NCBI GenBank assembly: GCA_964624635.1
Contig: CAZUXM010000042.1
Span: 1 to 24,041, forward strand
DNA length: 24,041 bases
Reading direction: 5' to 3'
Origin: JANWKQ01 sp964624635
Lineage (GTDB): Bacteria > Bacteroidota > Bacteroidia > CAIKAF01
Made by a program: the position numbers and the translations under genes. Below are positions 15,276 through 23,538 of the stretch, piece after piece. Position 1 is the first letter of the stretch; every line of letters starts with the position of its first letter. Below the pieces are notes generated by a model. That model saw only the letters and a list, made by a program, of their open reading frames with translations, did not search any database and was not told the DNA's origin.

Positions 15276-16499
15276 ATGCGATATATTTCCCTGTTATTTA
15301 TTTTATTTCCAACCCTCACTTTTGCACAAAACGTACATTTCCCCTCTGAAATTCTCGACAATCCTATCCAGAATAAGGATAAGTTTGACAAGCTAACAGC
15401 AAAAATCGAAGTACCCGTATTCAGAAAAAATGAATTAGCCAACACAATTCTTTTGGAAACAGATTATGTTTCATCAACTATTAAAAACCCTAAATCCTGG
15501 CCTAATTCAACAGATTATAAAGTAAGCCAGATTAACCTGGTTTTCTCTAAATACCCAGCAGATATTGAAACCTGGAAAACAAACTATTATGTGTTGATGG
15601 CGAACAGGTATAAGGAGTTATTTAAAATTGATTCGCGATTTAATAATTCCACCATCAAGTATTATGTGGTACTTCAAACCAATTGTCAATCAGAAAATGA
15701 AGCGAGAAAGTTGTTTCATGGATTTGAAATAATGTATACAAAGTCTACCAAACCTAATTTAATTCAGAGAGACTCTAAACTTGCTGCGTATATGAACAAA
15801 ACCGGAGGCATTAAAAATACAGAACTGTATGATGTTCTTTCCGGATTAAGTGTTGATTCTACCTTATTGGTTATGGATTGCACGGGTAGTATGACTTCAT
15901 TTAAAAACCAGCTACTCATGTATATTGATCAATTTAAAGGAGAAAAAGGGGTGTGTGTGTCGTTGTTTAATGATGACAGGTCTAAAGGCAATACAATAGG
16001 TTATTCAGGTGGTGTTAAGGCAAAAATATTTTATTCATCCACCCAGTTAATGAATCAATATGACTCACTGGATTTAACTTTACCCAATAATCCTGATATT
16101 CCGGAAAATGATGTTGAGGCAATAGTTACCGGGATTAAAACATTTCCCTTTGTAAAACGTGTTATTTTATTTAGAGATCAGGAAAGTTGTGTTCGTGATA
16201 TTGATATGATCAAATGTGTTCAAATACCTGTTTACGTTTTTGCTGATGAAATTTCAAAATATCCCAATAGTCATACATTTCAGATTGCAGCTATAACAGG
16301 TGGGGCTGCATATATCGGTAATGGTATTTGGCTAAAGGCTAGCGATATCAAAAGTGGAGGAATCTTTCAGGTAGGATACTATCAGTATGAATATTCATCC
16401 ACCAATAACCTTGTTGAAAGATATCCTCAAAAAGCTTTATACTATCAACCTTGTGAAAATCATTATAAAAACAAGGTTGAATGTGACAGTAACAAATAA
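15276..16499 (+). CDS. Secreted protein with a von Willebrand A-like MIDAS motif
   Basis: A 407-residue protein with a signal peptide (MRYISLLFILFPTLTFAQ, cleavage near 17/18). The first half (about 20-185) is unrecognised. Residues about 194-350 look like a vWA domain: a hydrophobic strand, then DCTGSM (201-206), a D-x-T-x-S form of the metal-ion adhesion motif, then CVSLFNDD, a conserved-looking AIVTGIKTFPFVKRVILF and a final VYVFADE strand. Such domains bind protein ligands through a divalent cation. No lipobox or sorting domain is seen, so the protein is probably periplasmic. It stands alone: divergent from the regulator, convergent with the next gene with 15 bases between them. Confidence 0.72.
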   Translation: MRYISLLFILFPTLTFAQNVHFPSEILDNPIQNKDKFDKLTAKIEVPVFRKNELANTILLETDYVSSTIKNPKSWPNSTDYKVSQINLVFSKYPADIETWKTNYYVLMANRYKELFKIDSRFNNSTIKYYVVLQTNCQSENEARKLFHGFEIMYTKSTKPNLIQRDSKLAAYMNKTGGIKNTELYDVLSGLSVDSTLLVMDCTGSMTSFKNQLLMYIDQFKGEKGVCVSLFNDDRSKGNTIGYSGGVKAKIFYSSTQLMNQYDSLDLTLPNNPDIPENDVEAIVTGIKTFPFVKRVILFRDQESCVRDIDMIKCVQIPVYVFADEISKYPNSHTFQIAAITGGAAYIGNGIWLKASDIKSGGIFQVGYYQYEYSSTNNLVERYPQKALYYQPCENHYKNKVECDSNK

Positions 16500-16514
16500 A
16501 TATGGTTAACGATT

Positions 16515-17543
16515 TTACTTAGGTACATTCTTATCAATAAATGTATCTACTGATTTATTCCAGGCCTCTAGATTTTTACTTCTATCAGCATTTAGCTTTT
16601 CATTGGTACTATTAAATACGTTAATGGTTGCATTATAATCATTAATAGCTTTGTTATATTGGTCTACGTCATCCTGAGTTCTGTCTTTTTCCTTTTTAGC
16701 TTCAAAAGCGGCTTTTACTTTATCTACATTATCTTTCTTTAAATAAAAATCGAGTAGGGAAGGAACATCTTTTTCTGCCTCGGATTTGTAGAATTCCAGC
16801 ATCTTTTTGCATGACATTATAATAGTGTTATCATTATTATATCCTGACATATTTTTTAACTTTCCTATGCCTTCGTTAGAATTAGTAATTAAGGCATTTT
16901 TATTTTGTTCAATAGCACTTACATCTCCGGCATTTAATGCTTCCAGTAAAAAGAATTCCTGCTTATAGCTTTTAAAGAAAATCAAGTATATCTCATTGTA
17001 ATGGTCGTATACTAAATTAGAGATACGGATATTCTCTGATAGTTTTGTTTTTTCAGGATCCAGCAGATTTACATTATTGTCTTTAGCAAATTGTTCTTCC
17101 ACTTTTTCCATCTCGGCACGAGCCTCATCTAATTTATCATTGGCCTTTTCTTTTGCCAACATATATGCTTCCATATAATCATAAGATTGTTCAGCTACTT
17201 CTTCCATATCCACTAAATCAGCATATTCTCTGTTAAATATGGCAAAACTTACATCCAGGTATTTTACCATGGCATCTCTGTAACCCGTACTTCCATTATA
17301 TCCGTCTAAGGCAGCCACTCTTGATCTTGAGTCATTCATTTTTTGTAATAAATCAAGGCGTTTTTTTTCTGCTTTTTTAGCATTGTTCCCATGTGACATT
17401 TCGCTAACATATTCCCATGAAGCTTCGCTAATGGCTTTCATGTCTTTGTTTACGTCACTCATGTATTCACCAGCAGTTTGTGCAGATACAATGTTTACAG
17501 CAATAAAACTAAATGCTAAAAAAAGAATAATTTTTTTGTTCAT
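16515..17543 (-). CDS. Secreted alpha-helical protein of unknown function
   Basis: A 342-residue protein with a signal peptide (MNKKIILFLAFSFIAVNIVSAQ, cleavage near 22). The mature part is almost entirely helical and charged, with coiled-coil stretches (about 125-155, KEKANDKLDEARAEMEKVEE, and about 270-330). It has a repeated look of long helices without a catalytic motif. I recall similar helical surface proteins in Bacteroidota and Leptospira but do not claim a family. It starts three bases after the S41 protease stop, so it is almost surely co-transcribed with it and may be a partner or substrate-adaptor of the protease. That role is inference from position only. Confidence 0.75.
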   Translation of the reverse strand: MNKKIILFLAFSFIAVNIVSAQTAGEYMSDVNKDMKAISEASWEYVSEMSHGNNAKKAEKKRLDLLQKMNDSRSRVAALDGYNGSTGYRDAMVKYLDVSFAIFNREYADLVDMEEVAEQSYDYMEAYMLAKEKANDKLDEARAEMEKVEEQFAKDNNVNLLDPEKTKLSENIRISNLVYDHYNEIYLIFFKSYKQEFFLLEALNAGDVSAIEQNKNALITNSNEGIGKLKNMSGYNNDNTIIMSCKKMLEFYKSEAEKDVPSLLDFYLKKDNVDKVKAAFEAKKEKDRTQDDVDQYNKAINDYNATINVFNSTNEKLNADRSKNLEAWNKSVDTFIDKNVPK

Positions 17544-17546
17544 AGG

Positions 17547-19634
17547 TTATTTTTCAAGGTTAATATAATCAAGCATAATTTTAAATGTTTCATCAATATA
17601 AATATCATTTTCGATATTCTTGATTTGAAACTCATTAATTTCACGATTGTACTCATCAATTTTAATTAAATCACGGGTATAAGGGTCATTTAATACTTTA
17701 AATACATCTGTTGAATGTTTCATCATTTCTTCCCAACTGCTCCATCTATAGTCGCCTTTCTGATGTCCTTTTTTAAATCCTTCCATATCCAATGGTATTT
17801 TATACTCACTGTTGAAAATAGTTTTCACTGAATCAGAAATAGCTACCACATTTTTAAAATAATTACTGTTTCTTAACCTCAGCGTACTCAATTCCTGAAG
17901 ATCACCTTTTGGAGGACCAAGAAGGGGAGTATAGTACGTTTTTTTATAAATACTGTCAGCGTTTAATACGTATTTATATCGAGTTTCTCTATAATTCAAA
18001 CTTTCGTATAAATCAGGTATATGTACATCAGGAATCACTCCTTTTTTCTGATGTGTAGTGCTGTTAATTCTATAAAAAATGGAACCCGTAAGCTTAAGGT
18101 AACCATATTCTCCTTCAGCATCTATACGTAATGGATTATTGGTTACCGGTAAAATTACTTGTCCTGTTGATTTACCATAAGTAGTAGAACCAACAATTAA
18201 TGCTCTGTTATGATCTTGTAATGAAGCAGATAGTATTTCAGAGGCTGAAGCACTTAACCCATTTACCATGATAATCAATGGGCCGTTATAAATGGCTCCT
18301 CTATTGGCGTCTTTCATTACGTTAATTTCCTCACGGTCTTTATCAATAGTAACCGGTCCGGCATCAATAAAAATTCCAACTAAATCAATTGCTTCGTGTA
18401 CTGATCCTCCTCCGTTATTTCTGATATCAAGTATAAGTCCATCAATATTTTCTTTTTGTAAGACCACCAGTTTTTTAGCCAGGTCATTAGCACAACCTAA
18501 TTTTGTTTTATCTTCCCAATCGGAATAAAATGAGGGTAAGAATATATAGCCAATTCTTTTTTCCCCTTCCAAAATAAAACTTTGAATTACATTTTCGTCC
18601 TCTACCAGTTTTTCTTTTTCTACATGTACAGTTTTGATGCTCCCATTAGCCTTTTTAATGGTAAGTTCCACTTCTTTAATATCTTTTTCAAATAGAATGC
18701 TGTAGGCTTCATTTCCTCCGGCAAAACTCAAATCAGTATGTTTTCCATCACCCCAATCAGCAGCTACAATCAAATCACCTTTGTTAAGTTGGTTTGTTTT
18801 CCAAGCCGGCCCTCCGGGAGTTAATTTGGTAATTTCTACTTCATTTTTTTCATTTTCTTTTATTTCTATTCCAAAACTTAAATTTTCAGAGGTAACAGAA
18901 CTTTGAAATTGATTTTTTTCGGCATTGGTATAGTATTCCGTATGTGGATCAAAATAAAATGCAAAAGCTTTTGAATATTCATTCAGTACATAATCATACA
19001 TGCTGTTATATTCGTTGAGAATGTTTTTCACCTTTTTTTGCTCAAAAATCTTTACATCGTCGCGTGATGGTTTTTCCAGTTTCTGAAAAGCAGCATTGTC
19101 AACATTAGTCGGTTTATCGTCCACACCTCTGGGGGTAAATATTCTTTTTAGGGTTTGGTATTTCAGCCATCTTCGCCATCTGTTGTCTCTACTTGTAATA
19201 TCTTTGGCTAAGGTCCAGGGGATTTCGTTTGAAAAAGTAAGTTCCTCTTTCATTTTATAATCAAAGGGACTATTGAGAATCTTTGCGATGGTGGTATCGG
19301 CTTCGTTGAGTCTTTTTTCATATATAGTAGCTATTTCGGTAATACAGTCGCAATTCCCATTTTTTATTGACTCATCCAAGGTAAACTCATACTTACTTAA
19401 AACATCCAAATCTTCCTGTATAAAGTACATTCCATACGGATCAAGGCTTTCTATCATATCATTATAAATGGCTTTGGATAAAGAATCATCCAATGGTTTG
19501 GGTTGTACATGATAGGTGTTAATCATATCCCATAAAATACTCATCTGTTTACAATCCTGAGAATAGGAATAAGGGATAGAAAAACTAATAGTTATAAGTG
19601 ATGAAAAAAATATTTTTTTACCTATAGGAGGCAT
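17547..19634 (-). CDS. S41 family C-terminal processing (Prc-like) protease
   Basis: A 695-residue protease, long as in the tail-specific protease Prc/Tsp. It has a signal peptide (about 1-25) and an N-terminal helical region (about 26-245) containing SLDPYGMYF and FAFYFDPHTEYY, both typical of Prc-type proteins. A PDZ domain (about 250-340; LSFGIEI ... LTPGGPAWKT) precedes the S41 core (about 355-540). The catalytic set is complete: Ser463 in GLSASASEIL, Lys488 in TTYGKSTGQ and Gln492. The helical C-terminal extension is present. In other bacteria Prc cleaves periplasmic proteins, including peptidoglycan hydrolases. The neighbouring murQ fits a cell-wall role. It lies 22 bases after murQ. 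The symbol prc is plausible, but family naming is loose in this phylum. Confidence 0.92.
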   Translation of the reverse strand: MPPIGKKIFFSSLITISFSIPYSYSQDCKQMSILWDMINTYHVQPKPLDDSLSKAIYNDMIESLDPYGMYFIQEDLDVLSKYEFTLDESIKNGNCDCITEIATIYEKRLNEADTTIAKILNSPFDYKMKEELTFSNEIPWTLAKDITSRDNRWRRWLKYQTLKRIFTPRGVDDKPTNVDNAAFQKLEKPSRDDVKIFEQKKVKNILNEYNSMYDYVLNEYSKAFAFYFDPHTEYYTNAEKNQFQSSVTSENLSFGIEIKENEKNEVEITKLTPGGPAWKTNQLNKGDLIVAADWGDGKHTDLSFAGGNEAYSILFEKDIKEVELTIKKANGSIKTVHVEKEKLVEDENVIQSFILEGEKRIGYIFLPSFYSDWEDKTKLGCANDLAKKLVVLQKENIDGLILDIRNNGGGSVHEAIDLVGIFIDAGPVTIDKDREEINVMKDANRGAIYNGPLIIMVNGLSASASEILSASLQDHNRALIVGSTTYGKSTGQVILPVTNNPLRIDAEGEYGYLKLTGSIFYRINSTTHQKKGVIPDVHIPDLYESLNYRETRYKYVLNADSIYKKTYYTPLLGPPKGDLQELSTLRLRNSNYFKNVVAISDSVKTIFNSEYKIPLDMEGFKKGHQKGDYRWSSWEEMMKHSTDVFKVLNDPYTRDLIKIDEYNREINEFQIKNIENDIYIDETFKIMLDYINLEK

Positions 19635-19656
19635 TGTAGTAGTTAGTGTTTAGGTT

Positions 19657-20466
19657 TTAAAGGTTTTTATTATGCCAATCTACTGCTTTTCTAACACTCC
19701 CGTGTTCCTGAAGCAATACTTTTGCTTGTTCATAAGCTAAAGAAGTTTGTTCCATGATCATTCTGGTGCCCCTATCAATCAGCTTATTATTTGATAACTG
19801 CATATCTACCATTTTATTACCCTTTATACGACCCAGTTGAATCATGGTTGTGGTACTGATCATATTTAATATTAATTTTTGAGCAGTTCCCGCTTTCATT
19901 CGGGTACTTCCTGTAACAAACTCAGGACCAACGATAGCTGCTACAGGGTAATCGGCTACTTCAATTAGAGGGGCTTTATCATTACACGTTATACAGCCCG
20001 TAATAATATTGTTTTGCTGACATTTTCTTAATGCACCAATTACATAAGGAGTAGAACCCGAAGCTGCGATTCCAATAACCACATCGTTTGAACTAATGTG
20101 ATGTTGTTGTAAATCATTCCAACCCCCATTTTCATCATCTTCAGCAAATTCAACGGCTTTACGAATAGCAGTATCTCCACCGGCAATCAGTCCAATGACC
20201 AACCCATATTCAACGCCATACGTTGGAGGTAATTCTGATGCATCTACAATTCCTAATCTCCCACTGGTTCCTGCCCCTAAATAAAATAACCTTCCTCCGG
20301 TCTTCATTTTTGCTACAATTGCAGCAACTAATTTCTCAATAGCAGGAATACATAGTTGAATAGCTAAGGCTACTTTGGCGTCCTCATTGTTAATGCCGGT
20401 AAGCAACTCATTAATCGAAAGAGTTTCAAGATTATTATAGAGTGAATCGGATTCGGTAGTTCTCAT
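19657..20466 (-). CDS. murQ: N-acetylmuramic acid 6-phosphate etherase
   Basis: A 269-residue cytoplasmic SIS-domain enzyme. It removes D-lactate from N-acetylmuramate 6-phosphate, giving GlcNAc 6-phosphate during recycling of the cell's own or scavenged peptidoglycan. Motifs are RLFYLGAGTSGRLGIVDASELPP (split here as GAGTSGRLG and DASELPP), with Glu78 aligning to the catalytic Glu83 of E. coli MurQ; AGGDTAIRKAVEFAEDD (Glu109 the likely second catalytic Glu); VVIGIAASGSTPYV; and TGSTRMKAGTAQKL. The length suits the Bacteroidota form. It is nine bases downstream of the YxGNS-repeat gene and 22 bases upstream of the S41 protease. No transporter or anhydromuramate kinase gene is nearby. Confidence 0.95.
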   Translation of the reverse strand: MRTTESDSLYNNLETLSINELLTGINNEDAKVALAIQLCIPAIEKLVAAIVAKMKTGGRLFYLGAGTSGRLGIVDASELPPTYGVEYGLVIGLIAGGDTAIRKAVEFAEDDENGGWNDLQQHHISSNDVVIGIAASGSTPYVIGALRKCQQNNIITGCITCNDKAPLIEVADYPVAAIVGPEFVTGSTRMKAGTAQKLILNMISTTTMIQLGRIKGNKMVDMQLSNNKLIDRGTRMIMEQTSLAYEQAKVLLQEHGSVRKAVDWHNKNL

Positions 20467-20475
20467 ATTTTAAAT

Positions 20476-20937
20476 TTAATAGGGGCCTAATATACATGCT
20501 AAAATGCCAATATTCACAGGACCTTCAATAGTAGCAATAACATCAAAACTTGAAGTGCTTGATCCCATATAAACGATTCCATTTTGAATGGTAAACAATA
20601 CATCAGTATTAAATGTGGAATTTCCTTTATAGATAAATGTATTATCAAAACTATACACTTGTTCAGTATAAAAGTTTGAATTACCTCTGTAAATTTTGCC
20701 TTCTTCTATGGTATATCTGCAATCTTGAGTTGAAGTAGAATTGCCTTTGTATAATTTATCCTCGGTAATGGTGTATTCTATATCAAAATAACTCGATGAG
20801 TTTCCAAGGTAAACTTTTCCATCATTAATAGTGTAAATGATATCTGAAAAACTTCGACTATTACCTTTATATATTTTCACCTGTGCAGATAATGAAACGG
20901 ATGATAGGATAATAACCAGAAATAATAGTTTCTTCAT
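20476..20937 (-). CDS. Exported protein made of six 20-residue YxGNS repeats
   Basis: A 153-residue protein with a signal peptide (MKKLLFLVIILSSVSLSAQ, cleavage near 18). Almost all of the rest is six tandem 20-residue units of the form K-[IVL]-Y-x-G-N-S-x(4)-D-x-x-Y-T-I-x-x-G. Examples are KVYLGNSSSYFDIEYTITED and KLYKGNSTSTQDCRYTIEEG. The fourth unit is the most diverged and the sixth has GSS. The short C-terminal tail (VNIGILACILGPY) is hydrophobic. The regular strand-turn-strand pattern suggests a small beta-solenoid or a 'beta-flower' type fold. I recognise no named family. It is the first gene of the four-gene cluster with murQ and the S41 protease. Confidence 0.78.
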   Translation of the reverse strand: MKKLLFLVIILSSVSLSAQVKIYKGNSRSFSDIIYTINDGKVYLGNSSSYFDIEYTITEDKLYKGNSTSTQDCRYTIEEGKIYRGNSNFYTEQVYSFDNTFIYKGNSTFNTDVLFTIQNGIVYMGSSTSSFDVIATIEGPVNIGILACILGPY

Positions 20938-20941
20938 ACCG

Positions 20942-20949
20942 TAAATATA
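20942..20949 (-). promoter_or_regulatory. Weak -7 box (TATATTTA) before the YxGNS-murQ-S41 cluster
   Basis: One mismatch from TAnnTTTG on the minus strand, but only four bases before the ATG, closer than other boxes in the window. The terminator of the preceding gene lies just upstream, so the cluster needs its own promoter unless readthrough occurs. Confidence 0.25.
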
Positions 20950-20981
20950 CGATTTTGACTTGTATTTGTTTTGTACAAAAA

Positions 20982-21003
20982 ACGACGGACAATTGCCCGT
21001 CGT
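20982..21003 (-). terminator. Rho-independent terminator of the universal stress protein gene
   Basis: ACGACGG (20982-20988) pairs with CCGTCGT (20997-21003), with one A-C mismatch and then a CAATTG centre. On the minus strand a run of T follows. It lies 36 bases past the stop codon. Confidence 0.85.
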
Positions 21004-21038
21004 GTTACTTTTATATAATGCTATCTAGTAGTTATATT

Positions 21039-21902
21039 TTATATACTTACATCACCCGTTGCTGTAGATACAGGGTTAACACAAAGTACAGCTATTTGAG
21101 GATCGTTATTAAGTACATGAACTTCGTCATTGCCAAAAATAAAGTCCATTACCCCTTCATTATCGTGGTGTGAAGATATAACGATAAGGTCTCCATCAAT
21201 ATGTGCAGCGTATTTAATTAATTGTTTTGCGAATGATCCTTTTCCTTCTTCTTTAACATGTTCGAAAGGAATATTGTTCTCTGCAACAAACTCTTTAATC
21301 ATTTTCATGTTTACTGCAATACGATTTGCCACAAAACTATCAGTGGTATTGGCTTCGAAAATATAAATGGTACCTCCAAAATATTTTGCTAAATCAATAG
21401 CAGCAGTGATTTTATTTTTTCCTTTAATGTTTCCATCTACGGGAACCACAATTTTTTTATAACCATCCGGGTCAATACGTTTTTTTTGAACTACTACAAA
21501 AGGAATAACTGATGAAGTAATTACTTTGAGGGCATTGGCGCCAACAATATGCTGGAATCCATGTACACCATGGGTCCCCATTACGGCTAAACTAGCACCT
21601 GTAGACTCCGTGTAGGCTCCAATATTGGTAAAAATACTTCCTTCTTCAAAATGATAGGTGGTATTAACACCGGTATCTTTTTTATTTTGTTCCGCTACTT
21701 CTTTTAAAGCGCCTTCTATTCCAACGGCTGCTTTGCCAATCTTTTTAAGTCGTGCATTGGTTTCATTGTTAATAACGTGATATAGCCTTACTTCATCTTC
21801 ACTTTGTAAGGCAATTTTAGAAGCATGTATTAAGGCAGTTTCTGATTGAACTGTAAAATCATAAGGGACAATGATTAGGTCTTTCTTTCCTTTGATTAGC
21901 AT
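21039..21902 (-). CDS. Tandem universal stress protein (two UspA domains)
   Basis: A 287-residue cytoplasmic protein of two UspA folds (about 8-140 and 145-280). The first begins KDLIIVPYDFTVQSETAL and ends LAVMGTHGVHGF ... VIPFVVVQ. The second begins YKKIVVPVDGN and ends DLIVISSHHDNEG ... QIAVLCVNP. The ATP-binding G-x2-G-x9-G-[ST] signature is incomplete in both (the first has GTHG but no matching distal G-S), so nucleotide binding is uncertain. The frame is open to 21965, but the perfect TACCTTTG box at 21925-21932 lies inside that extension. The ATG at 21902 (MLIKGKKDL) is therefore the likely start. It is a single-gene unit closed by a terminator. Confidence 0.9.
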   Translation of the reverse strand: MLIKGKKDLIIVPYDFTVQSETALIHASKIALQSEDEVRLYHVINNETNARLKKIGKAAVGIEGALKEVAEQNKKDTGVNTTYHFEEGSIFTNIGAYTESTGASLAVMGTHGVHGFQHIVGANALKVITSSVIPFVVVQKKRIDPDGYKKIVVPVDGNIKGKNKITAAIDLAKYFGGTIYIFEANTTDSFVANRIAVNMKMIKEFVAENNIPFEHVKEEGKGSFAKQLIKYAAHIDGDLIVISSHHDNEGVMDFIFGNDEVHVLNNDPQIAVLCVNPVSTATGDVSI

Positions 21903-21924
21903 ATTATTGGGGTTTAAGGATGTA

Positions 21925-21932
21925 CAAAGGTA
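21925..21932 (-). promoter_or_regulatory. -7 box (TACCTTTG) for the universal stress protein gene
   Basis: An exact TAnnTTTG match on the minus strand, 22 nt before the ATG at 21902. It decides the start codon in favour of 21902 over 21965. No TTG is seen at -33. Confidence 0.55.
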
Positions 21933-22022
21933 GTAAAAAGCCTGACCTAAGGCATTTATCGGCATAAATTATACAAAACCTTGATATAAATCATAATTAC
22001 TTCCAGAATTCAATCCCTTTCT

Positions 22023-22050
22023 TTGTGCCTAATAAAAATATTTATCTTTG
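22023..22050 (+). promoter_or_regulatory. Promoter of the DUF4920 lipoprotein gene (TTG-N17-TATCTTTG)
   Basis: TTG at 22023-22025, a 17-nt spacer and TATCTTTG at 22043-22050 make the only full two-part match to the Bacteroidota promoter consensus (TTG-N17 to 23-TAnnTTTG) found here with perfect boxes. The ATG follows 20 nt later. Confidence 0.65.
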
Positions 22051-22069
22051 TGTACAATTTTAAAAAGTC

Positions 22070-22561
22070 ATGAAAAAAATATTGTTTGTAATAGTTGCCG
22101 GAGCTTTGTTTGCTTCATGTGGCGCTAAAAAGAATACCGATACTAAAAATGATGGTGATTCCACCAAAACCTCGTACATGTATTTTGGAGATACAATTAA
22201 GGAAGATGGAGCCATTAAGGGAAATGAATTGATGGCATTTATGGCCGATAAAGATAGCGCCAATGTGAAATTTAGTGCTACTATTTCTGAAGTTTGTCAG
22301 AAAAAAGGGTGCTGGATGGATGTGGATTTAGGAAATGGTGATTTGATGACTGTTCGTTTTAAAGATTATGCCTTTTTTATGCCGAAAGATGCAGCCGGTA
22401 AAACAGCTGTTATGGATGGTTATTGTAATAAAACTATAGAAACGGTTGAGTGGTTAAAACATAAAGCGAAAGACGCCGGTAAACCTCAATCATATATCGA
22501 TTCTATCGCAACTCCTGATACTACCTACGAGTTCATGGCAAGCGGAGTGATTATTAAATAA
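22070..22561 (+). CDS. DUF4920 domain lipoprotein
   Basis: A 163-residue predicted lipoprotein: signal with lipobox ending in Cys17 (LFASC), then a short Lys/Asp/Thr-rich linker and a DUF4920 domain. The family block KFSATISEVCQKKGCWMDVDLG contains Cys76 and Cys81 (shown here as SEVCQKKGCW), and a third cysteine is at 119 (DGYCNKT). The spacing C-x4-C could bind a metal or form a disulfide, but DUF4920 has no established function that I know of. It has its own two-part promoter and is followed by a good terminator, so it is a single-gene unit. It probably acts at the periplasmic face of a membrane. Confidence 0.87.
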   Translation: MKKILFVIVAGALFASCGAKKNTDTKNDGDSTKTSYMYFGDTIKEDGAIKGNELMAFMADKDSANVKFSATISEVCQKKGCWMDVDLGNGDLMTVRFKDYAFFMPKDAAGKTAVMDGYCNKTIETVEWLKHKAKDAGKPQSYIDSIATPDTTYEFMASGVIIK

Positions 22562-22579
22562 AATTATTGTACATAATTG

Positions 22580-22605
22580 AAAGGCGAACATTGTTCGCCT
22601 TTTTT
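22580..22605 (+). terminator. Rho-independent terminator of the DUF4920 gene
   Basis: AAAGGCGAACA (22580-22590) and TGTTCGCCTTT (22592-22602) form an 11-bp inverted repeat whose innermost bases must open to make a loop. A T run follows. It lies 18 bases past the stop. Confidence 0.88.
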
Positions 22606-22618
22606 AATTTGAAAATTT

Positions 22619-23536
22619 ATGATTAAAACGATTATTATCCTTATTCTAACTCTCATTATAGTTCCTATTGTTTCTTTTTATTTCGGAGAACCACTAACTG
22701 AGTTACAAACCCAAATTTTGTGGAACAGTGTTTACATTTGTATTGGTGTAGCAATGACTTGTTTTATAGTAAGTGAGCTAACAAGAAACAACAGTCAGGT
22801 GGATAAAATTTGGAGTGTAGTTCCTATTGTTTATGCATGGTATATTGCTTATGCGGGTGGAATGACTGAAAGACTTATTTTAATGGCGGTGTTGGTTAGT
22901 ATATGGGGTATTCGATTGACCTATAATTTCTCCAGACGCGGAGCTTATACCTGGAAATTCTGGTCAGGTGAAGAGGATTATAGATGGCAGGTATTGCGTG
23001 AAAAACCTGAATTAAAAGGAAGAACTCGTTGGTTCTTTTTTAATCTCTTCTTTATTTCAATTTACCAAAATGGGTTGATATTGTTATTTACCTTACCCAT
23101 TTTGTTGGCAGTTGGAGAGGAGCCATCACCATTGGGATGGTTAGATTATGTGGCATCAGCAGCATTTATATTTTTTGTAATCATTGAGACGATTGCTGAT
23201 CAACAACAATGGAACTATCAGCAGGAAAAATACCGTAGAAAAAAAGCAGGAGAAGCATTAACTCCTTATTATGAAAAAGGATTTACCCATACAGGCTTAT
23301 GGAAAATTATGCGACATCCTAATTATATGGGAGAACAAGCCGTTTGGATATGTTTTTATTTTTTAGGAGTAGCTGCTACCGGTCAATGGTTCAACTGGAG
23401 TGTTGCCGGTTGTTTACTGTTAGTGATATTATTTCAAGGGAGCTCCGATTTTAGCGAAGGTATCTCTTCTGAAAAATATCCGGATTATAAAGAGTATAAA
23501 AAGAAAACGGGTAGGTTTATTCCAAAGTTTTGGTAA
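22619..23536 (+). CDS. DUF1295 integral membrane protein (steroid 5-alpha-reductase-like fold)
   Basis: A 305-residue inner-membrane protein with about seven hydrophobic helices (first at 3-20, then 34-53, 63-80, 84-102, 137-165, 176-192, 240-280). DUF1295 signatures are NSQVDKIWSVVPIVYAWY, RLTYNFSRRGAYTWKFW and the C-terminal MRHPNYMGEQAVW (RHPN at 232-235) with EYKKKTGRFIPKFW at the end. This C-terminal region resembles the NADPH or S-adenosylmethionine binding part of the steroid reductase / isoprenylcysteine methyltransferase superfamily. The substrate is unknown, and a reductase acting on a lipid-like molecule is the usual guess. It follows the DUF4920 terminator by 13 bases. No good promoter is seen, so readthrough may supply it. 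Confidence 0.88.
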   Translation: MIKTIIILILTLIIVPIVSFYFGEPLTELQTQILWNSVYICIGVAMTCFIVSELTRNNSQVDKIWSVVPIVYAWYIAYAGGMTERLILMAVLVSIWGIRLTYNFSRRGAYTWKFWSGEEDYRWQVLREKPELKGRTRWFFFNLFFISIYQNGLILLFTLPILLAVGEEPSPLGWLDYVASAAFIFFVIIETIADQQQWNYQQEKYRRKKAGEALTPYYEKGFTHTGLWKIMRHPNYMGEQAVWICFYFLGVAATGQWFNWSVAGCLLLVILFQGSSDFSEGISSEKYPDYKEYKKKTGRFIPKFW

Positions 23537-23538
23537 AC

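Noticed and set aside
21903..21965. N-terminal 21-residue extension of the universal stress protein
   Set aside because: A perfect -7 box lies within it, and the Usp fold starts just after the ATG at 21902.
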